NCBI GenBank assembly: GCA_902168205.1
Contig: CABHOK010000006.1
Span: 124,001-188,000, forward strand
Direction: 5' to 3'
From: an uncultured Chitinophaga sp.
Lineage (GTDB): Bacteria > Bacteroidota > Bacteroidia > Cytophagales > Cyclobacteriaceae
Length of the DNA stretch: 64,000 bases
This document shows, one piece after another, positions 52,545-62,000 of this stretch; the first letter of the stretch is position 1, and each line of letters opens with the position of its first letter. A program made the position numbers and the translations under genes. A model generated the notes under the pieces. That model did no database searches and was not told the origin of the DNA. It worked only from the letters and a program-made list of their open reading frames with translations.

Positions 52545-52913
52545 ATGCAGATAGAGAAGCTTGAAATACTCCGGAGCATAGCCGAGATGGCCTATGTTAT
52601 TGCCAAAGCAGATAAAGGGTTGAGCGCAGAAGAGCGTATTGCTTTCAATAAGATTATTGGAGAAGAACTGCAATATGATTCATGGGCAGCACAAAGTCGT
52701 TTTGACCTGCTGGATGAAGTGATCCAGCCTTCTATTGAGACAGCCTATAACCAGGCCATTCACGATCTGCGAAAGTATAAAGAGCATCTTACGGATAACT
52801 TGCGTTCAACAGCCATACGAGTTGTTGAACGCGTAGCCCAGGCATGCAGTGGTACACACGAGATTGAGGCGTTTATTATTGATCGCTTCAAGAAAGATCT
52901 TCAGCATCTTTAA
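52545..52913 (+). CDS. TerB-like helical protein inside the men locus
   Basis: The 122-residue protein is entirely helical and fits a TerB/DUF533-like fold: EILRSIAEMAYVIAKADKGL then SAEERIAFNKIIGEELQYDS, with paired acidic residues that may bind metal. There is no signal peptide. The gene sits between menB and menE, 31 bases after menB, and overlaps the next gene by one base. Nothing links such proteins to quinone synthesis, so the arrangement is either chance or local to this lineage. Confidence 0.65.
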   Translation: MQIEKLEILRSIAEMAYVIAKADKGLSAEERIAFNKIIGEELQYDSWAAQSRFDLLDEVIQPSIETAYNQAIHDLRKYKEHLTDNLRSTAIRVVERVAQACSGTHEIEAFIIDRFKKDLQHL

Positions 52914-53413
52914 TGTGCATGAAACGATATACAGCATTGCTGTTCGGATTGATCTGCACCGGTATATATAGTCTGGTATCAGCGCAAAGCACCATGGAAT
53001 CTGCCTCTACGATACATGTGTTCCGGCTCAAGCCGCACGAAGATCTGAAGAAGGCGCTCGTGTTATGGGCTAAACAAAACAAGATCAAGGCAGCTGTTAT
53101 TGTAACGTGCGTGGGTAGTCTTGAACAATATTCCCTTCGCTTTGCCAACCAGGAACATGGCACAGTAAAGAAAGGTCACTTTGAGATTATCTCACTTACC
53201 GGAACAATCTCGGATGAGTCTGTGCATATACACCTGTCAGTATCCGACAGCACGGGACAGACTATAGGAGGACATCTACTGGATGACAATCTAATTTATA
53301 CCACAGCAGAGGTCGCAGTGGCCGAGTTAACCGATGTTATATTCGATCGCGACACCGATGCTACCTATGGGTATAAAGAACTCGCGATCAGGCGAAGAAC
53401 GAAAAAACCATGA
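52913..53413 (+). CDS. Exported PPC/DUF296-domain protein
   Basis: The 166-residue protein has a signal peptide (KRYTALLFGLICTGIYSLVS, cleaved after SAQ). Its mature part is a PPC domain (plants and prokaryotes conserved, DUF296): IHVFRLKPHEDLKKALVLWA, IVTCVGSLEQYSLRFANQEH, FEIISLTGTISDESVHIHLS and IGGHLLDDNLIYTTAEVAVA with the conserved GGH. PPC proteins are usually cytoplasmic trimers; the exported form is unusual. ATG 52913 overlaps the previous stop, and an alternative ATG is at 52919. The stop overlaps menE by ATGA. Confidence 0.82.
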   Translation: MCMKRYTALLFGLICTGIYSLVSAQSTMESASTIHVFRLKPHEDLKKALVLWAKQNKIKAAVIVTCVGSLEQYSLRFANQEHGTVKKGHFEIISLTGTISDESVHIHLSVSDSTGQTIGGHLLDDNLIYTTAEVAVAELTDVIFDRDTDATYGYKELAIRRRTKKP

Positions 53414-54507
53414 CCTATCCTTTTTCCACAATCTGGATAAACGGCAGAGATATATCAATAGAAGCTATACGAAATGAAACAGCTTCGCCTGCCAGTGACT
53501 TCGAGCGGGCTACTTTCACTTTTATACGCGAATGGCTGAGCGACCAGACTATATTTGAAATCCAGACCAGTGGTTCTACGGGCACACCCAAAAAGATCAT
53601 ACTGACACGTGAGCAAATGCTCGCCAGTGCCCACATGACGGAACAGGCGCTTGCATTGAAGCCTGGCTATACCGCGCTGGTTTGTCTTCATACACAATAC
53701 ATCGCGGGCAGAATGATGCTGGTGCGATGCTTCGCGACCGGTATGCGTATCGTTGTAACAGAGCCAGCAGCTAATCCGTTGGCGAACATACCCGACTCCA
53801 TCGCGATAGATTTCACAGCCTGGGTTCCCTACCAACTATATGCGATACTGTCTTCACCCGAAGCCGCACGTCTGAATAGTATAGGATGTGTTATCATCGG
53901 GGGTGCGCCGTTGAACCAGGAGATTATCCATGAGTTGCAGGCGTATTCGTGTATTTTTTACGCTACTTACGGCATGACGGAAACTATATCACATATAGCA
54001 TTACAGACCCTTAACGGTATAAATGCGTCATCTGTGTTTCGTGCGTTGCCGGGTATAGCATTGGCTATAGATGAACGCGGCTGCCTTACCATTGACGCGC
54101 ATCACCTGCCGGAGAAGATTGTTACCAATGATCTTGTAGAGCTAAAAGATAACCATGCCTTTCTATGGCTTGGCCGATGGGACAATGTTATTAACAGCGG
54201 CGGAATAAAGATCATACCGGAACATCTTGAGTCACGCATGATGAACACACTATATGAATGTGGAATTTTACGGCCATTTTTTATAGCATCAGTTCCCGAT
54301 AAAAAATTGGGAGAGAAAATTACCTTGTTACTGGAGGGCGAAGCGCTTGATGAAGAAAAAAAATATATAATTCATCAAAAAATTAAGCAAACGTTTTCGA
54401 GCTACGAAACTCCCAAAGATATCATCACACTTCCCAAATTTCTCTACACAAATACAGACAAAATTGATCGAAGAAAAACGATTGAAATGATTACAAAACG
54501 GTCCTAA
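53410..54507 (+). CDS. menE: o-Succinylbenzoate-CoA ligase
   Basis: MenE activates o-succinylbenzoate as its CoA thioester, providing the menB substrate. The 365-residue protein is a short member of the AMP-forming acyl-CoA synthetase family. It has the phosphate loop TSGSTGTPKKIILTREQM, an ALVCLHTQYIAGRMMLVR region, FYATYGMTETISHIAL and, near the C-terminus, LGRWDNVINSGGIKIIPE and the lysine in TNTDKIDRRKT. The N-terminal part before residue 40 is short compared with E. coli MenE. It begins in ATGA overlap with the exported PPC gene. Confidence 0.92.
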   Translation: MTYPFSTIWINGRDISIEAIRNETASPASDFERATFTFIREWLSDQTIFEIQTSGSTGTPKKIILTREQMLASAHMTEQALALKPGYTALVCLHTQYIAGRMMLVRCFATGMRIVVTEPAANPLANIPDSIAIDFTAWVPYQLYAILSSPEAARLNSIGCVIIGGAPLNQEIIHELQAYSCIFYATYGMTETISHIALQTLNGINASSVFRALPGIALAIDERGCLTIDAHHLPEKIVTNDLVELKDNHAFLWLGRWDNVINSGGIKIIPEHLESRMMNTLYECGILRPFFIASVPDKKLGEKITLLLEGEALDEEKKYIIHQKIKQTFSSYETPKDIITLPKFLYTNTDKIDRRKTIEMITKRS

Positions 54508-54756
54508 ACGTTACATCACATATAATATACCCCATTAAATCGTATTATCAGAATATTATCGTTTTTTTCAAGCTGGCACCTTATTTATACGGTATTCATA
54601 TAAAGTTTTAATTTATTTTAGAAGTAAAGGTTACATCTGTATCAATTATTTTATTTAGCTTTGGTTTGTCTAATAGTTGTCTTTAAAGATCCCGCCTAAC
54701 TACAATCAGATCTTTAGAGCAGCACTGCTTTTTGTTGGTTTAAAATTTTATATACC
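54508..54756. promoter_or_regulatory. Upstream region of the exopolysaccharide locus
   Basis: This A/T-rich 249-base region holds no gene. It contains CATTAAATCGTATTAT (54533-54548), shared with 30625-30640, and ATCAGAATATTAT (54547-54559). A stem can form between TAAAGATC (54684-54691) and GATCTTTA (54709-54716) with a 17-base loop, close to a TTTG word; this may be a leader hairpin. The promoter of the receiver gene must lie here. Confidence 0.4.
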
Positions 54757-55146
54757 ATGAAACGGGTATTAGTTATTGAGGACGATGTCCCACTATGCTG
54801 GCTTTTAGAAAAGATACTTCAGAAGAAACACGAAGTAGTCATTATGAACAATGGAATGGAGGCTTGGTCTTGGCTCACCGATGGTAATTTGCCAGACCTT
54901 ATTATTTCAGATCTCAAGATGCCATCGTTGGATGGTATCGAGTTATTGGAGAACTTAAGTAATAGCGGTCTCTTTAAAAACATTCCGGTCATTATCCTTT
55001 CAGGATATGAAGACGCAAGCAAACGCAAACAGTGCCTTGATCTGGGAGCTTTTACGTACATGGTAAAGCCCTTTGAACCTCAGTCATTTCTGGCTGAAGT
55101 AGACCGTGCATTATTATTTCAAAGACAAAATGTAACAGTTAACTAA
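54757..55146 (+). CDS. Stand-alone receiver-domain protein
   Basis: The 129-residue protein is a single CheY-like receiver with an acidic pair in VIEDDVPLCW, the phospho-acceptor Asp in LIISDLKMPSLDG, the conserved switch serine in VIILSGYED and the lysine in YMVKPFEPQ. There is no output domain. It begins the exopolysaccharide run, 2 bases before the sugar transferase gene. That neighbour itself has a receiver-like N-terminus, so the two may interact. No kinase gene is nearby. Confidence 0.92.
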   Translation: MKRVLVIEDDVPLCWLLEKILQKKHEVVIMNNGMEAWSWLTDGNLPDLIISDLKMPSLDGIELLENLSNSGLFKNIPVIILSGYEDASKRKQCLDLGAFTYMVKPFEPQSFLAEVDRALLFQRQNVTVN

Positions 55147-55148
55147 TT

Positions 55149-56270
55149 ATGGATGTTGCAGTGAATTTAAACGTAAATGAATCCCCTATGTCTGTAGTAT
55201 ATGAGGCGAACACTCATACTTCAACCTTTACACAGAACATTGTAAAGATCGGCTTTTCGGATTCGCTGATTGAAAATGATTATGCGCAAGGTACCGTGCA
55301 CTTTATCAATTCAACCTTGACAAAGACAATTGCAGAAATAAAAACGGGCTCTGTCGAGTACGATGCTCTTCTGCTCAACCCTACCGGCCTTACAGCTGAA
55401 GCAGAGCAACTGAAAGCACTCGCTGCTCAGAAAGCTATACCCTATATATTCTATACTCCCAAGTTCGATCAGGCTGCCAAAGATCTGGCGCATCGCACAG
55501 GTGCGGATGAATATCACTACGGAGCGATCACACCTGCATTCTACAAGCGTGTAGAGTTTATCAAGAAACTGAAACTATATAAGATCGAGCGCGGCAATAA
55601 GCCCTACACGATCGTACGTGCACATGAAGAAGTGCCTACTATCAAACTGTGGACATTGAAGCGTGCATTTGATATCATGGTTTCACTAACGGCGCTGCTA
55701 TGCCTCTCTCCCCTCCTGCTGATCATCGCTGTTGTGATCAAGCTCGAGTCGAAAGGACCGATCTTCTATATATCGAAGCGTGCCGGTGCAGGATATAAAA
55801 TCTTCGACTTCTATAAATTCAGATCTATGCGCACCGGTGCAGATAAAGATCTGGCAAAACTTCAACACCTCAATCAATATGCAGAGAATTCTACTACAAG
55901 CGATAACGTATTCTTCAAAATCAAAAACGATCCACGCGTAACCCGTGTCGGTAACTTTATACGCAACACCAGTCTTGACGAAATCCCCCAGCTCTTCAAC
56001 GTGTTGAAAGGTGATATGTCACTGGTAGGTAACAGACCTCTTCCCCTATACGAAGCTGAGAAACTTACGAAAGACCAGATCGCATGGCGCTTCCTCGCTC
56101 CTGCAGGTATCACCGGTCTGTGGCAGGTGACCAAGCGTGGTAAAGGCGAGATGTCTCCTGAAGAACGCATCGCCCTGGATATGGAATATGCCATGAAGAA
56201 CTCTTTCTGGCTGGATATGAAAATACTATTCAGCACCGTGCCGGCTTTGTTACAGAAAGAACAAGTTTAA
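55149..56270 (+). CDS. Bacterial sugar transferase with a receiver-like N-terminal domain
   Basis: The C-terminal half of this 373-residue protein is a WcaJ/RfbP-type phosphoglycosyl transferase that attaches the first sugar to undecaprenyl phosphate. It has a membrane helix (about 173-198, [20 protein letters not shown]), [32 protein letters not shown] and [10 protein letters not shown]-like [11 protein letters not shown], then [11 protein letters not shown]. Residues about 30-140 look like a degenerate receiver: strands [21 protein letters not shown] with spaced helices, but the acceptor Asp is replaced by Asn (N77) and no lysine is at the expected place. It probably starts the polymer repeat unit and may be controlled by partner binding. 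Confidence 0.88.
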   Translation: MDVAVNLNVNESPMSVVYEANTHTSTFTQNIVKIGFSDSLIENDYAQGTVHFINSTLTKTIAEIKTGSVEYDALLLNPTGLTAEAEQLKALAAQKAIPYIFYTPKFDQAAKDLAHRTGADEYHYGAITPAFYKRVEFIKKLKLYKIERGNKPYTIVRAHEEVPTIKLWTLKRAFDIMVSLTALLCLSPLLLIIAVVIKLESKGPIFYISKRAGAGYKIFDFYKFRSMRTGADKDLAKLQHLNQYAENSTTSDNVFFKIKNDPRVTRVGNFIRNTSLDEIPQLFNVLKGDMSLVGNRPLPLYEAEKLTKDQIAWRFLAPAGITGLWQVTKRGKGEMSPEERIALDMEYAMKNSFWLDMKILFSTVPALLQKEQV

Positions 56271-56300
56271 TCCTTACTATATAATCATAGCGAGTACTAC

Positions 56301-57476
56301 ATGTTCATCCTTGAACTCATTATCTTATTGTATTTTGTTTACGTAGTTGCGTATACAGCTTTCTTTGCCTTTGCAGGTTTATTCTACAGAACATTGCCAA
56401 CGCCCGAACCCAGTGGCAAACTCAATTTCTGTGTGCTCATTCCTTCCTATAAAGAAGATGCTGTAATTATGGATGTAGCACAGCAGGCACTGAAACAAAA
56501 ATACCCTGCAGATAACTATGATGTAGTGGTGATTGCTGACTCGCTGCAACCTGCTACACTCGAGTTCCTGCGAAAACTTCCGTTGAAAGTAGTGGAAGTA
56601 AAATTCGAAAGCAGTACAAAAGTAAAATCACTGAACATGGCATTGTCTCAACTTAATGCTGAAGACTATGACTATGCTGTGATACTCGATGCTGATAACG
56701 TAATGGAACCTGACTTCCTCAAGCGTCAGAATGCGTTACTCACAGCCTATAAATTCAAAGCTGTTCAGGGACAACGCAAGCCGAAGAACCAGAATAACAA
56801 CCTCGCGTTTCTGGATGGTGTGAGCGAAGCCATCAACAACCATGTATACCGCCAGGGACATACAGCTGCGGGCTTGTCTTCATCCATCAGCGGCTCCGGT
56901 GTTGTATTTGACTTCACGTTATTAAAGACTAAACTCAGCAAGATGGAATCCATCGGTGGATTCGATCGTGAGCTTGAACTTCAGTTGTTGCAGGAAGGTA
57001 TCAAGGTATATTACTTCCGTGATGCCGGTGTGCTCGATGAAAAGATCTCGCAGGCCGGTGCATTCCAGAATCAGCGGAAGCGCTGGATCTCCAGTCAATA
57101 TGTATACCTCGCCAAGTACTTCAAGCCGGGTATGGCTGCACTCTTCAAAGGTAATTTTACCTTCTTTAACAGTGCCGTGCTACGCAACATACAATTACCA
57201 CGACTTATCAACCTCGGTTTACTAACTGTACTTACAGTTGCAGCGGTGTTGCTGCGTAATTACCTCGCGTATGGTGCTACGATATGGGTAGCTTTATTCA
57301 GCATCAATACACTCGCTATCCTGGTATCTATACCCGGTGAATATTACTCTAAAAAAATGCTCAAAGCTATACTCGATCTTCCGGGTATATTTGTGCGCAT
57401 GTTCTTATTGCTCTTCAAACTGAAAAATGCCAATAAGAAATTTATACATACACCACACGGAGTAACTTCTGAGTAA
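56301..57476 (+). CDS. Family 2 glycosyltransferase, membrane-bound
   Basis: The 391-residue enzyme is a GT2 of the processive-like group. It has an N-terminal membrane helix (residues 1-27), the nucleotide-sugar region CVLIPSYKEDAVIMDVAQ, the metal-binding DADN in YAVILDADNVMEP, and the acceptor motif AGAFQNQRKRWISSQYVYLA. Two or more hydrophobic helices follow (LINLGLLTVLTVAAVLL, FSINTLAILVSI). The missing long second membrane block suggests that it adds few residues. It starts 30 bases after the sugar transferase and feeds the same polymer. Confidence 0.9.
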   Translation: MFILELIILLYFVYVVAYTAFFAFAGLFYRTLPTPEPSGKLNFCVLIPSYKEDAVIMDVAQQALKQKYPADNYDVVVIADSLQPATLEFLRKLPLKVVEVKFESSTKVKSLNMALSQLNAEDYDYAVILDADNVMEPDFLKRQNALLTAYKFKAVQGQRKPKNQNNNLAFLDGVSEAINNHVYRQGHTAAGLSSSISGSGVVFDFTLLKTKLSKMESIGGFDRELELQLLQEGIKVYYFRDAGVLDEKISQAGAFQNQRKRWISSQYVYLAKYFKPGMAALFKGNFTFFNSAVLRNIQLPRLINLGLLTVLTVAAVLLRNYLAYGATIWVALFSINTLAILVSIPGEYYSKKMLKAILDLPGIFVRMFLLLFKLKNANKKFIHTPHGVTSE

Positions 57477-57484
57477 ATATTTTT

Positions 57485-58381
57485 ATGAAGACAGTTTCTT
57501 ATCCGCTTGTCTCCGTAGTTACTATTAATTTCAATCAGACGGCTGTAACCCGCGATCTACTGGTATCACTCCGGAACATCACGTATCCGGCTATTGAAGT
57601 TATTGTGGTAGACAACGGTTCACGCGATACATCGGTTCAATCCTTAAAACAGGAGTTTCCTGAAATCAATCTCATCGTTACCGGCAAGAACCTCGGCTTT
57701 GCCGGTGGTAACAACGTGGGTATAAAAGATTCCAAAGGTGAATATATACTTCTGGTGAATAACGATGTGGAAGTTACACCCGGCTTCCTTGAACCGCTGG
57801 TGGAAACTTTACAGCAACAACCCAAGGCCGGTGTTGCATCTCCGCGCATCGTATATCATAACCGGCAGGAGCTTATACAGTATGCCGGTGCGATCAAAAT
57901 AAATCCGTATACCGGTCGTGGTAAAAAGTTAGGATACCTGGAGACCGACACCAACCAGTATAACACAATACAGGAGACAGAACTAGGCCATGGAGCATGT
58001 CTGCTCACCTCACGCGATGTACTGGAGAAAGTGGGACTTCTTCCGGAAGTATATTTCCTTTACTACGAAGAGCACGACTGGACCGAGCAGGTGAAGCGTG
58101 CCGGTTACAAAGTATATTATGTGGGTACATCCAAAGTATATCACAAAGAATCTATATCTGTAGGAAAAAACAATCCGCTCAAGACCTATTACCTCACGCG
58201 GAACCGTATTTTATACCTGAAGCGAAATACAAAAGGCGTAACACAATTGTCGTCTATGCTTTTCTTTTTCATACTGTCTGTTCCAAAAGACATTGCAAAG
58301 TTTTTACTGCAACTGGATTTTCCGAATCTTAAAAGCTATCTTCAGGGGATTTCCTGGCATTTGAACCATAATCGGTTATGA
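57485..58381 (+). CDS. Family 2 glycosyltransferase, rhamnosyltransferase-like
   Basis: The 298-residue cytoplasmic GT2 has the standard opening [20 protein letters not shown]-like sequence, [36 protein letters not shown] and the metal site NNDVEV. The later motif [20 protein letters not shown] and [20 protein letters not shown] are typical of WbbL/rhamnosyl-type enzymes. Linkage and donor cannot be told from sequence. It follows the previous gene by 8 bases and overlaps the acyltransferase by ATGA. Confidence 0.9.
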   Translation: MKTVSYPLVSVVTINFNQTAVTRDLLVSLRNITYPAIEVIVVDNGSRDTSVQSLKQEFPEINLIVTGKNLGFAGGNNVGIKDSKGEYILLVNNDVEVTPGFLEPLVETLQQQPKAGVASPRIVYHNRQELIQYAGAIKINPYTGRGKKLGYLETDTNQYNTIQETELGHGACLLTSRDVLEKVGLLPEVYFLYYEEHDWTEQVKRAGYKVYYVGTSKVYHKESISVGKNNPLKTYYLTRNRILYLKRNTKGVTQLSSMLFFFILSVPKDIAKFLLQLDFPNLKSYLQGISWHLNHNRL

Positions 58382-59013
58382 TTGACGAGATCAAAAAGAA
58401 ATATCAAGAAATCAGAAATGAAAATCCGCGGTCATCTGGTTTCGGAGTATGGATATTAACCGTTGGCAGAATACTATCTATCTTCCTGCGTTTGCTATCA
58501 GCAAAGATCTATCTGCGCAACTGTGTAAAAGTTGGCAAATATGTAACCGTACATGGTAAACCGTTGATCAATGCGAGCGGCACCATCATCATCGAAGATA
58601 AAGTAGCCATCTGGTCTATATTTGAACGCACCAAACTGCTGGTAAAGGGAACAGGCACCTTAACTATTGGACAAGGCACGCGTGTAAACGGAACGCATAT
58701 AGCAGTTGCCGGCAATGTAACAATCGGTAAATTTGTACGCATCGCTCCCTATACATTGATATTGGACAGCGACTTTCATGATCTTAACGATCATACTGCG
58801 GAAGGTAAAAAGGGAAATATTGTTATCGGTGATAACGTCTGGATAGCTTCGAGGGCAACCATTTTAAAAGGAGTAACGATTGGAGAAGGGTCAGTTATAG
58901 CAGCGGGATCGGTAGTTACGAAAGATGTTCCACCTTATTGCGTAGCCGCTGGTGTACCGGCTAAAGTAATCAAAAGACTTAAACCGCAACTTGTGGAACA
59001 AGTCGCGGAATAA
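58378..59013 (+). CDS. Hexapeptide-repeat O-acetyltransferase
   Basis: The 211-residue protein is a left-handed beta-helix acetyltransferase of the maltose/serine transferase group. Hexapeptide repeats run from about residue 70 to 195 ([33 protein letters not shown]) with the catalytic-type histidine in [12 protein letters not shown] and the C-terminal [20 protein letters not shown] then [14 protein letters not shown]. It probably O-acetylates the polymer repeat. Its ATG overlaps the upstream stop, which strengthens assignment to the exopolysaccharide run. The PKD gene begins 77 bases after its stop. Confidence 0.9.
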   Translation: MIDEIKKKYQEIRNENPRSSGFGVWILTVGRILSIFLRLLSAKIYLRNCVKVGKYVTVHGKPLINASGTIIIEDKVAIWSIFERTKLLVKGTGTLTIGQGTRVNGTHIAVAGNVTIGKFVRIAPYTLILDSDFHDLNDHTAEGKKGNIVIGDNVWIASRATILKGVTIGEGSVIAAGSVVTKDVPPYCVAAGVPAKVIKRLKPQLVEQVAE

Positions 59014-59090
59014 AAGAATAATCTGGCGTAATTGACGATTAACTGGTATATTATCAAGTAGTTACTTTTTTTTATAAACCCTCCTAATCT

Positions 59091-62000
59091 ATGAAGAGAA
59101 TACCCGTTCCTTCAGAGCCCCTTATGTATGCAAGAGTGCTCTTCCTGTTTCTCTTTATCACGACACTAAATTTTCATGCCATCGCTCAATGCGGGTGTAC
59201 CTTTACGATACCGGCGGGTTCGGGCAGTGTTACCTTTAACGGAACTGCTCAGGGTGTTAAGCCCGGTGATGTTATCTGTATACAAGGCGGTGCGCGCGAA
59301 CGTATTATTTTTCAAAATATAACTGGCTCTGCCACCAACTATGTTACTATCAAGAACTGTAATGGCCAGGCGCTGATCGGTGGCCCCAATGCAGGTAACG
59401 GTATATTGATTAACAGCTCACGCTATTTCCGCATTACCGGTACAGGCGATGCGAGTGTGGAGTATGGTATCAAGATCGTAGAGACCAAGAGCGGAACACA
59501 GGGTATCGTTGCCACATCACTCAGTTCAGACATCGAGATCGATCACATCGAAATCACCAAGACTGGTTTTGCCGGTATCATGGCCAAGACGGACCCCAGC
59601 AACAACTGCGCAGATAAAACCCCGGAGCGTCCTAATTTCAGAATGAGCAACATTCACCTGCACCATAACTATATACATGATATTGGTGGTGAGGGATTTT
59701 ACATCGGTAACAGCTTTTACAACGGTACCACGATCTACTGCGGAAGTACGCAATATCCACATGAAGTGCGTGGTGTACGGATACACGACAACCTGGTGAT
59801 GAACTCCGGTTGGGAATCCATCCAGGTAGGATCTGCCGTTGCTGATGTGGAGATCTATAACAACAAAGTATATAATTACGGATCAGCCAATAACCCTTCG
59901 CAAAACGGAGGTATACAAATGGGAGTTGGTACCACCGGTAAACTTTATAACAACTTTGTCAAAGGTGGCTTTGGTCCTTGCCTGGTTGTGCAGGGTATTG
60001 GACTAAACTATGTTTTCAATAACGTAATTGTCAACCCGGGAGCCGAGGCGATTAACGTTAACACCCGCCCTACTCCACTCGCTACCGATATAGTGCCCAC
60101 CGGTTTCCTCGGAGGAGTATATATAATAAACAACACCATTGTAAATGCGCAGACAGCTGCCGTAAAGGAGAACATTAACAATGCTCCGGGTAACGTTCTA
60201 TACAACAACCTGATTGTTGCTTCCACCACCAACTGGAATCAGTTGAAGACCTATACCGATTGGTCGCAGGGGAACAACGTGGTAATTCCGGTACTCGCCA
60301 ACGCCAAGTTTGTTAACCCTACTAACGATGATTACCGTTTGCAGTCAGGATCACCCGCGATCAACGCAGGTCGTAATGTTGCGCTCTTTGGTGTAACGTT
60401 CGACTTTGATAAACTTCTTCGTCCTACCGGTGCCAACTGGGATGCCGGTGCATTCGAGCTATCCGGAAATCAAAAACCGGTTGTGAACGTGGGATCCAAT
60501 CAAACAATTATACTTCCCATCAATACGACTACCATTATCGGCTCTGCTACCGATGCGGATGGTACCATAACATCGTATCAATGGACACAAACCAGTGGTC
60601 CGTCTGCTACCCTTACCAATGAGACTACACCTATACTTTTACTTACGAACTTGGTAGAAGGAACGTATGTGTTCAGACTTACCGCTACAGACAACGCGAG
60701 TGAAACAGGCTATGCCGAGGTAACCATTACGGTACAGGCAGCCATTGTCAATCAACCACCTGTTGCCAATGCCGGTACCAATAAAACCATAACGCTTCCA
60801 GTAACAACTACTACCATCAATGGTTCTGCGAGTGATGCAGACGGAACGGTAACAACGTATGCCTGGACACAAGTAGGCGGTGCTGCAGCAACATTGGTAA
60901 ATGCCAACACTGCTACATTAACTGTCAACGGACTGACTACTGCCGGAACCTATACATTTCGATTAACTGCTACCGATGATGATGGTGCTACCGGCTACGA
61001 TGAGGTTACTGTAACCGTCCAACCAGCTGCCACCAACCAATTGCCGACAGCCAATGCAGGCCCTGATAGAAATCTTACCCTGCCTACCAATTCAGTGAAC
61101 CTGGCCGGTTCCGCCAGTGACCCGGATGGATCGATCGCAACCTATACCTGGACGAAAGTTAGTGGCCCTGCGGCTATTATGACCGGGGCAACCACACCTA
61201 CATTATCATTAACCAACCTGACGGTTGGATCGTATGTATTCCGATTAACAGTTACTGATAATCTTGGGGCGAGTGCATTCGATCAGGCTACCGTTGTAGT
61301 GAGTGCTGCCAATCAATTACCGGTAGTAAACGCTGGTCCGGATAAAACCATCAAGCTTCCTACAAGTACAGTTACATTATCCGGTTCTGCTTCTGATGCG
61401 GACGGTACGATAGCGAGCTATGGCTGGACCATTGTAACCGGCCCGAACACGCCAACGCTTACCAATGCTACATCCGCTACACTTACGGTAACAGGCATGG
61501 TGCAGGGCACGTATACCTTTCGGCTTACAGCAACTGATAATAATGGAGCCAGCGCCAGTAACGATGCCGTTGTCATTGTGCAGGCGGCCAATATACCTCC
61601 CGTTGCAAATGCAGGTACGGATGTAACGCTAACACTTCCGGCCAATAGTGCTACGCTCACAGGCTCCGGAACAGATACCGATGGAACGATAGCGAGCTAT
61701 GCCTGGGAAAAAGTAAGCGGGCCGGCCGCCACCCTGGGACCGACCGGACAGGCAGCGCTAAACCTGTCGAACCTCGTGCAGGGTACATATTCTTTTCGAC
61801 TTCGTGTTACCGACAATGAAGGAGCTTCAGCAACAGATCTTGTTGCTGTTGTTGTTTTACCACCTACGGTTAACCAACCGCCTGTGGTAAATGCCGGAAC
61901 CGATGTTACCCTGACATTGCCAACGAACTCAACAACCCTTACCGGAACAGCGTCCGATCCTGACGGCAGTATAACTTCGTATTTATGGGAACGCATCAGC

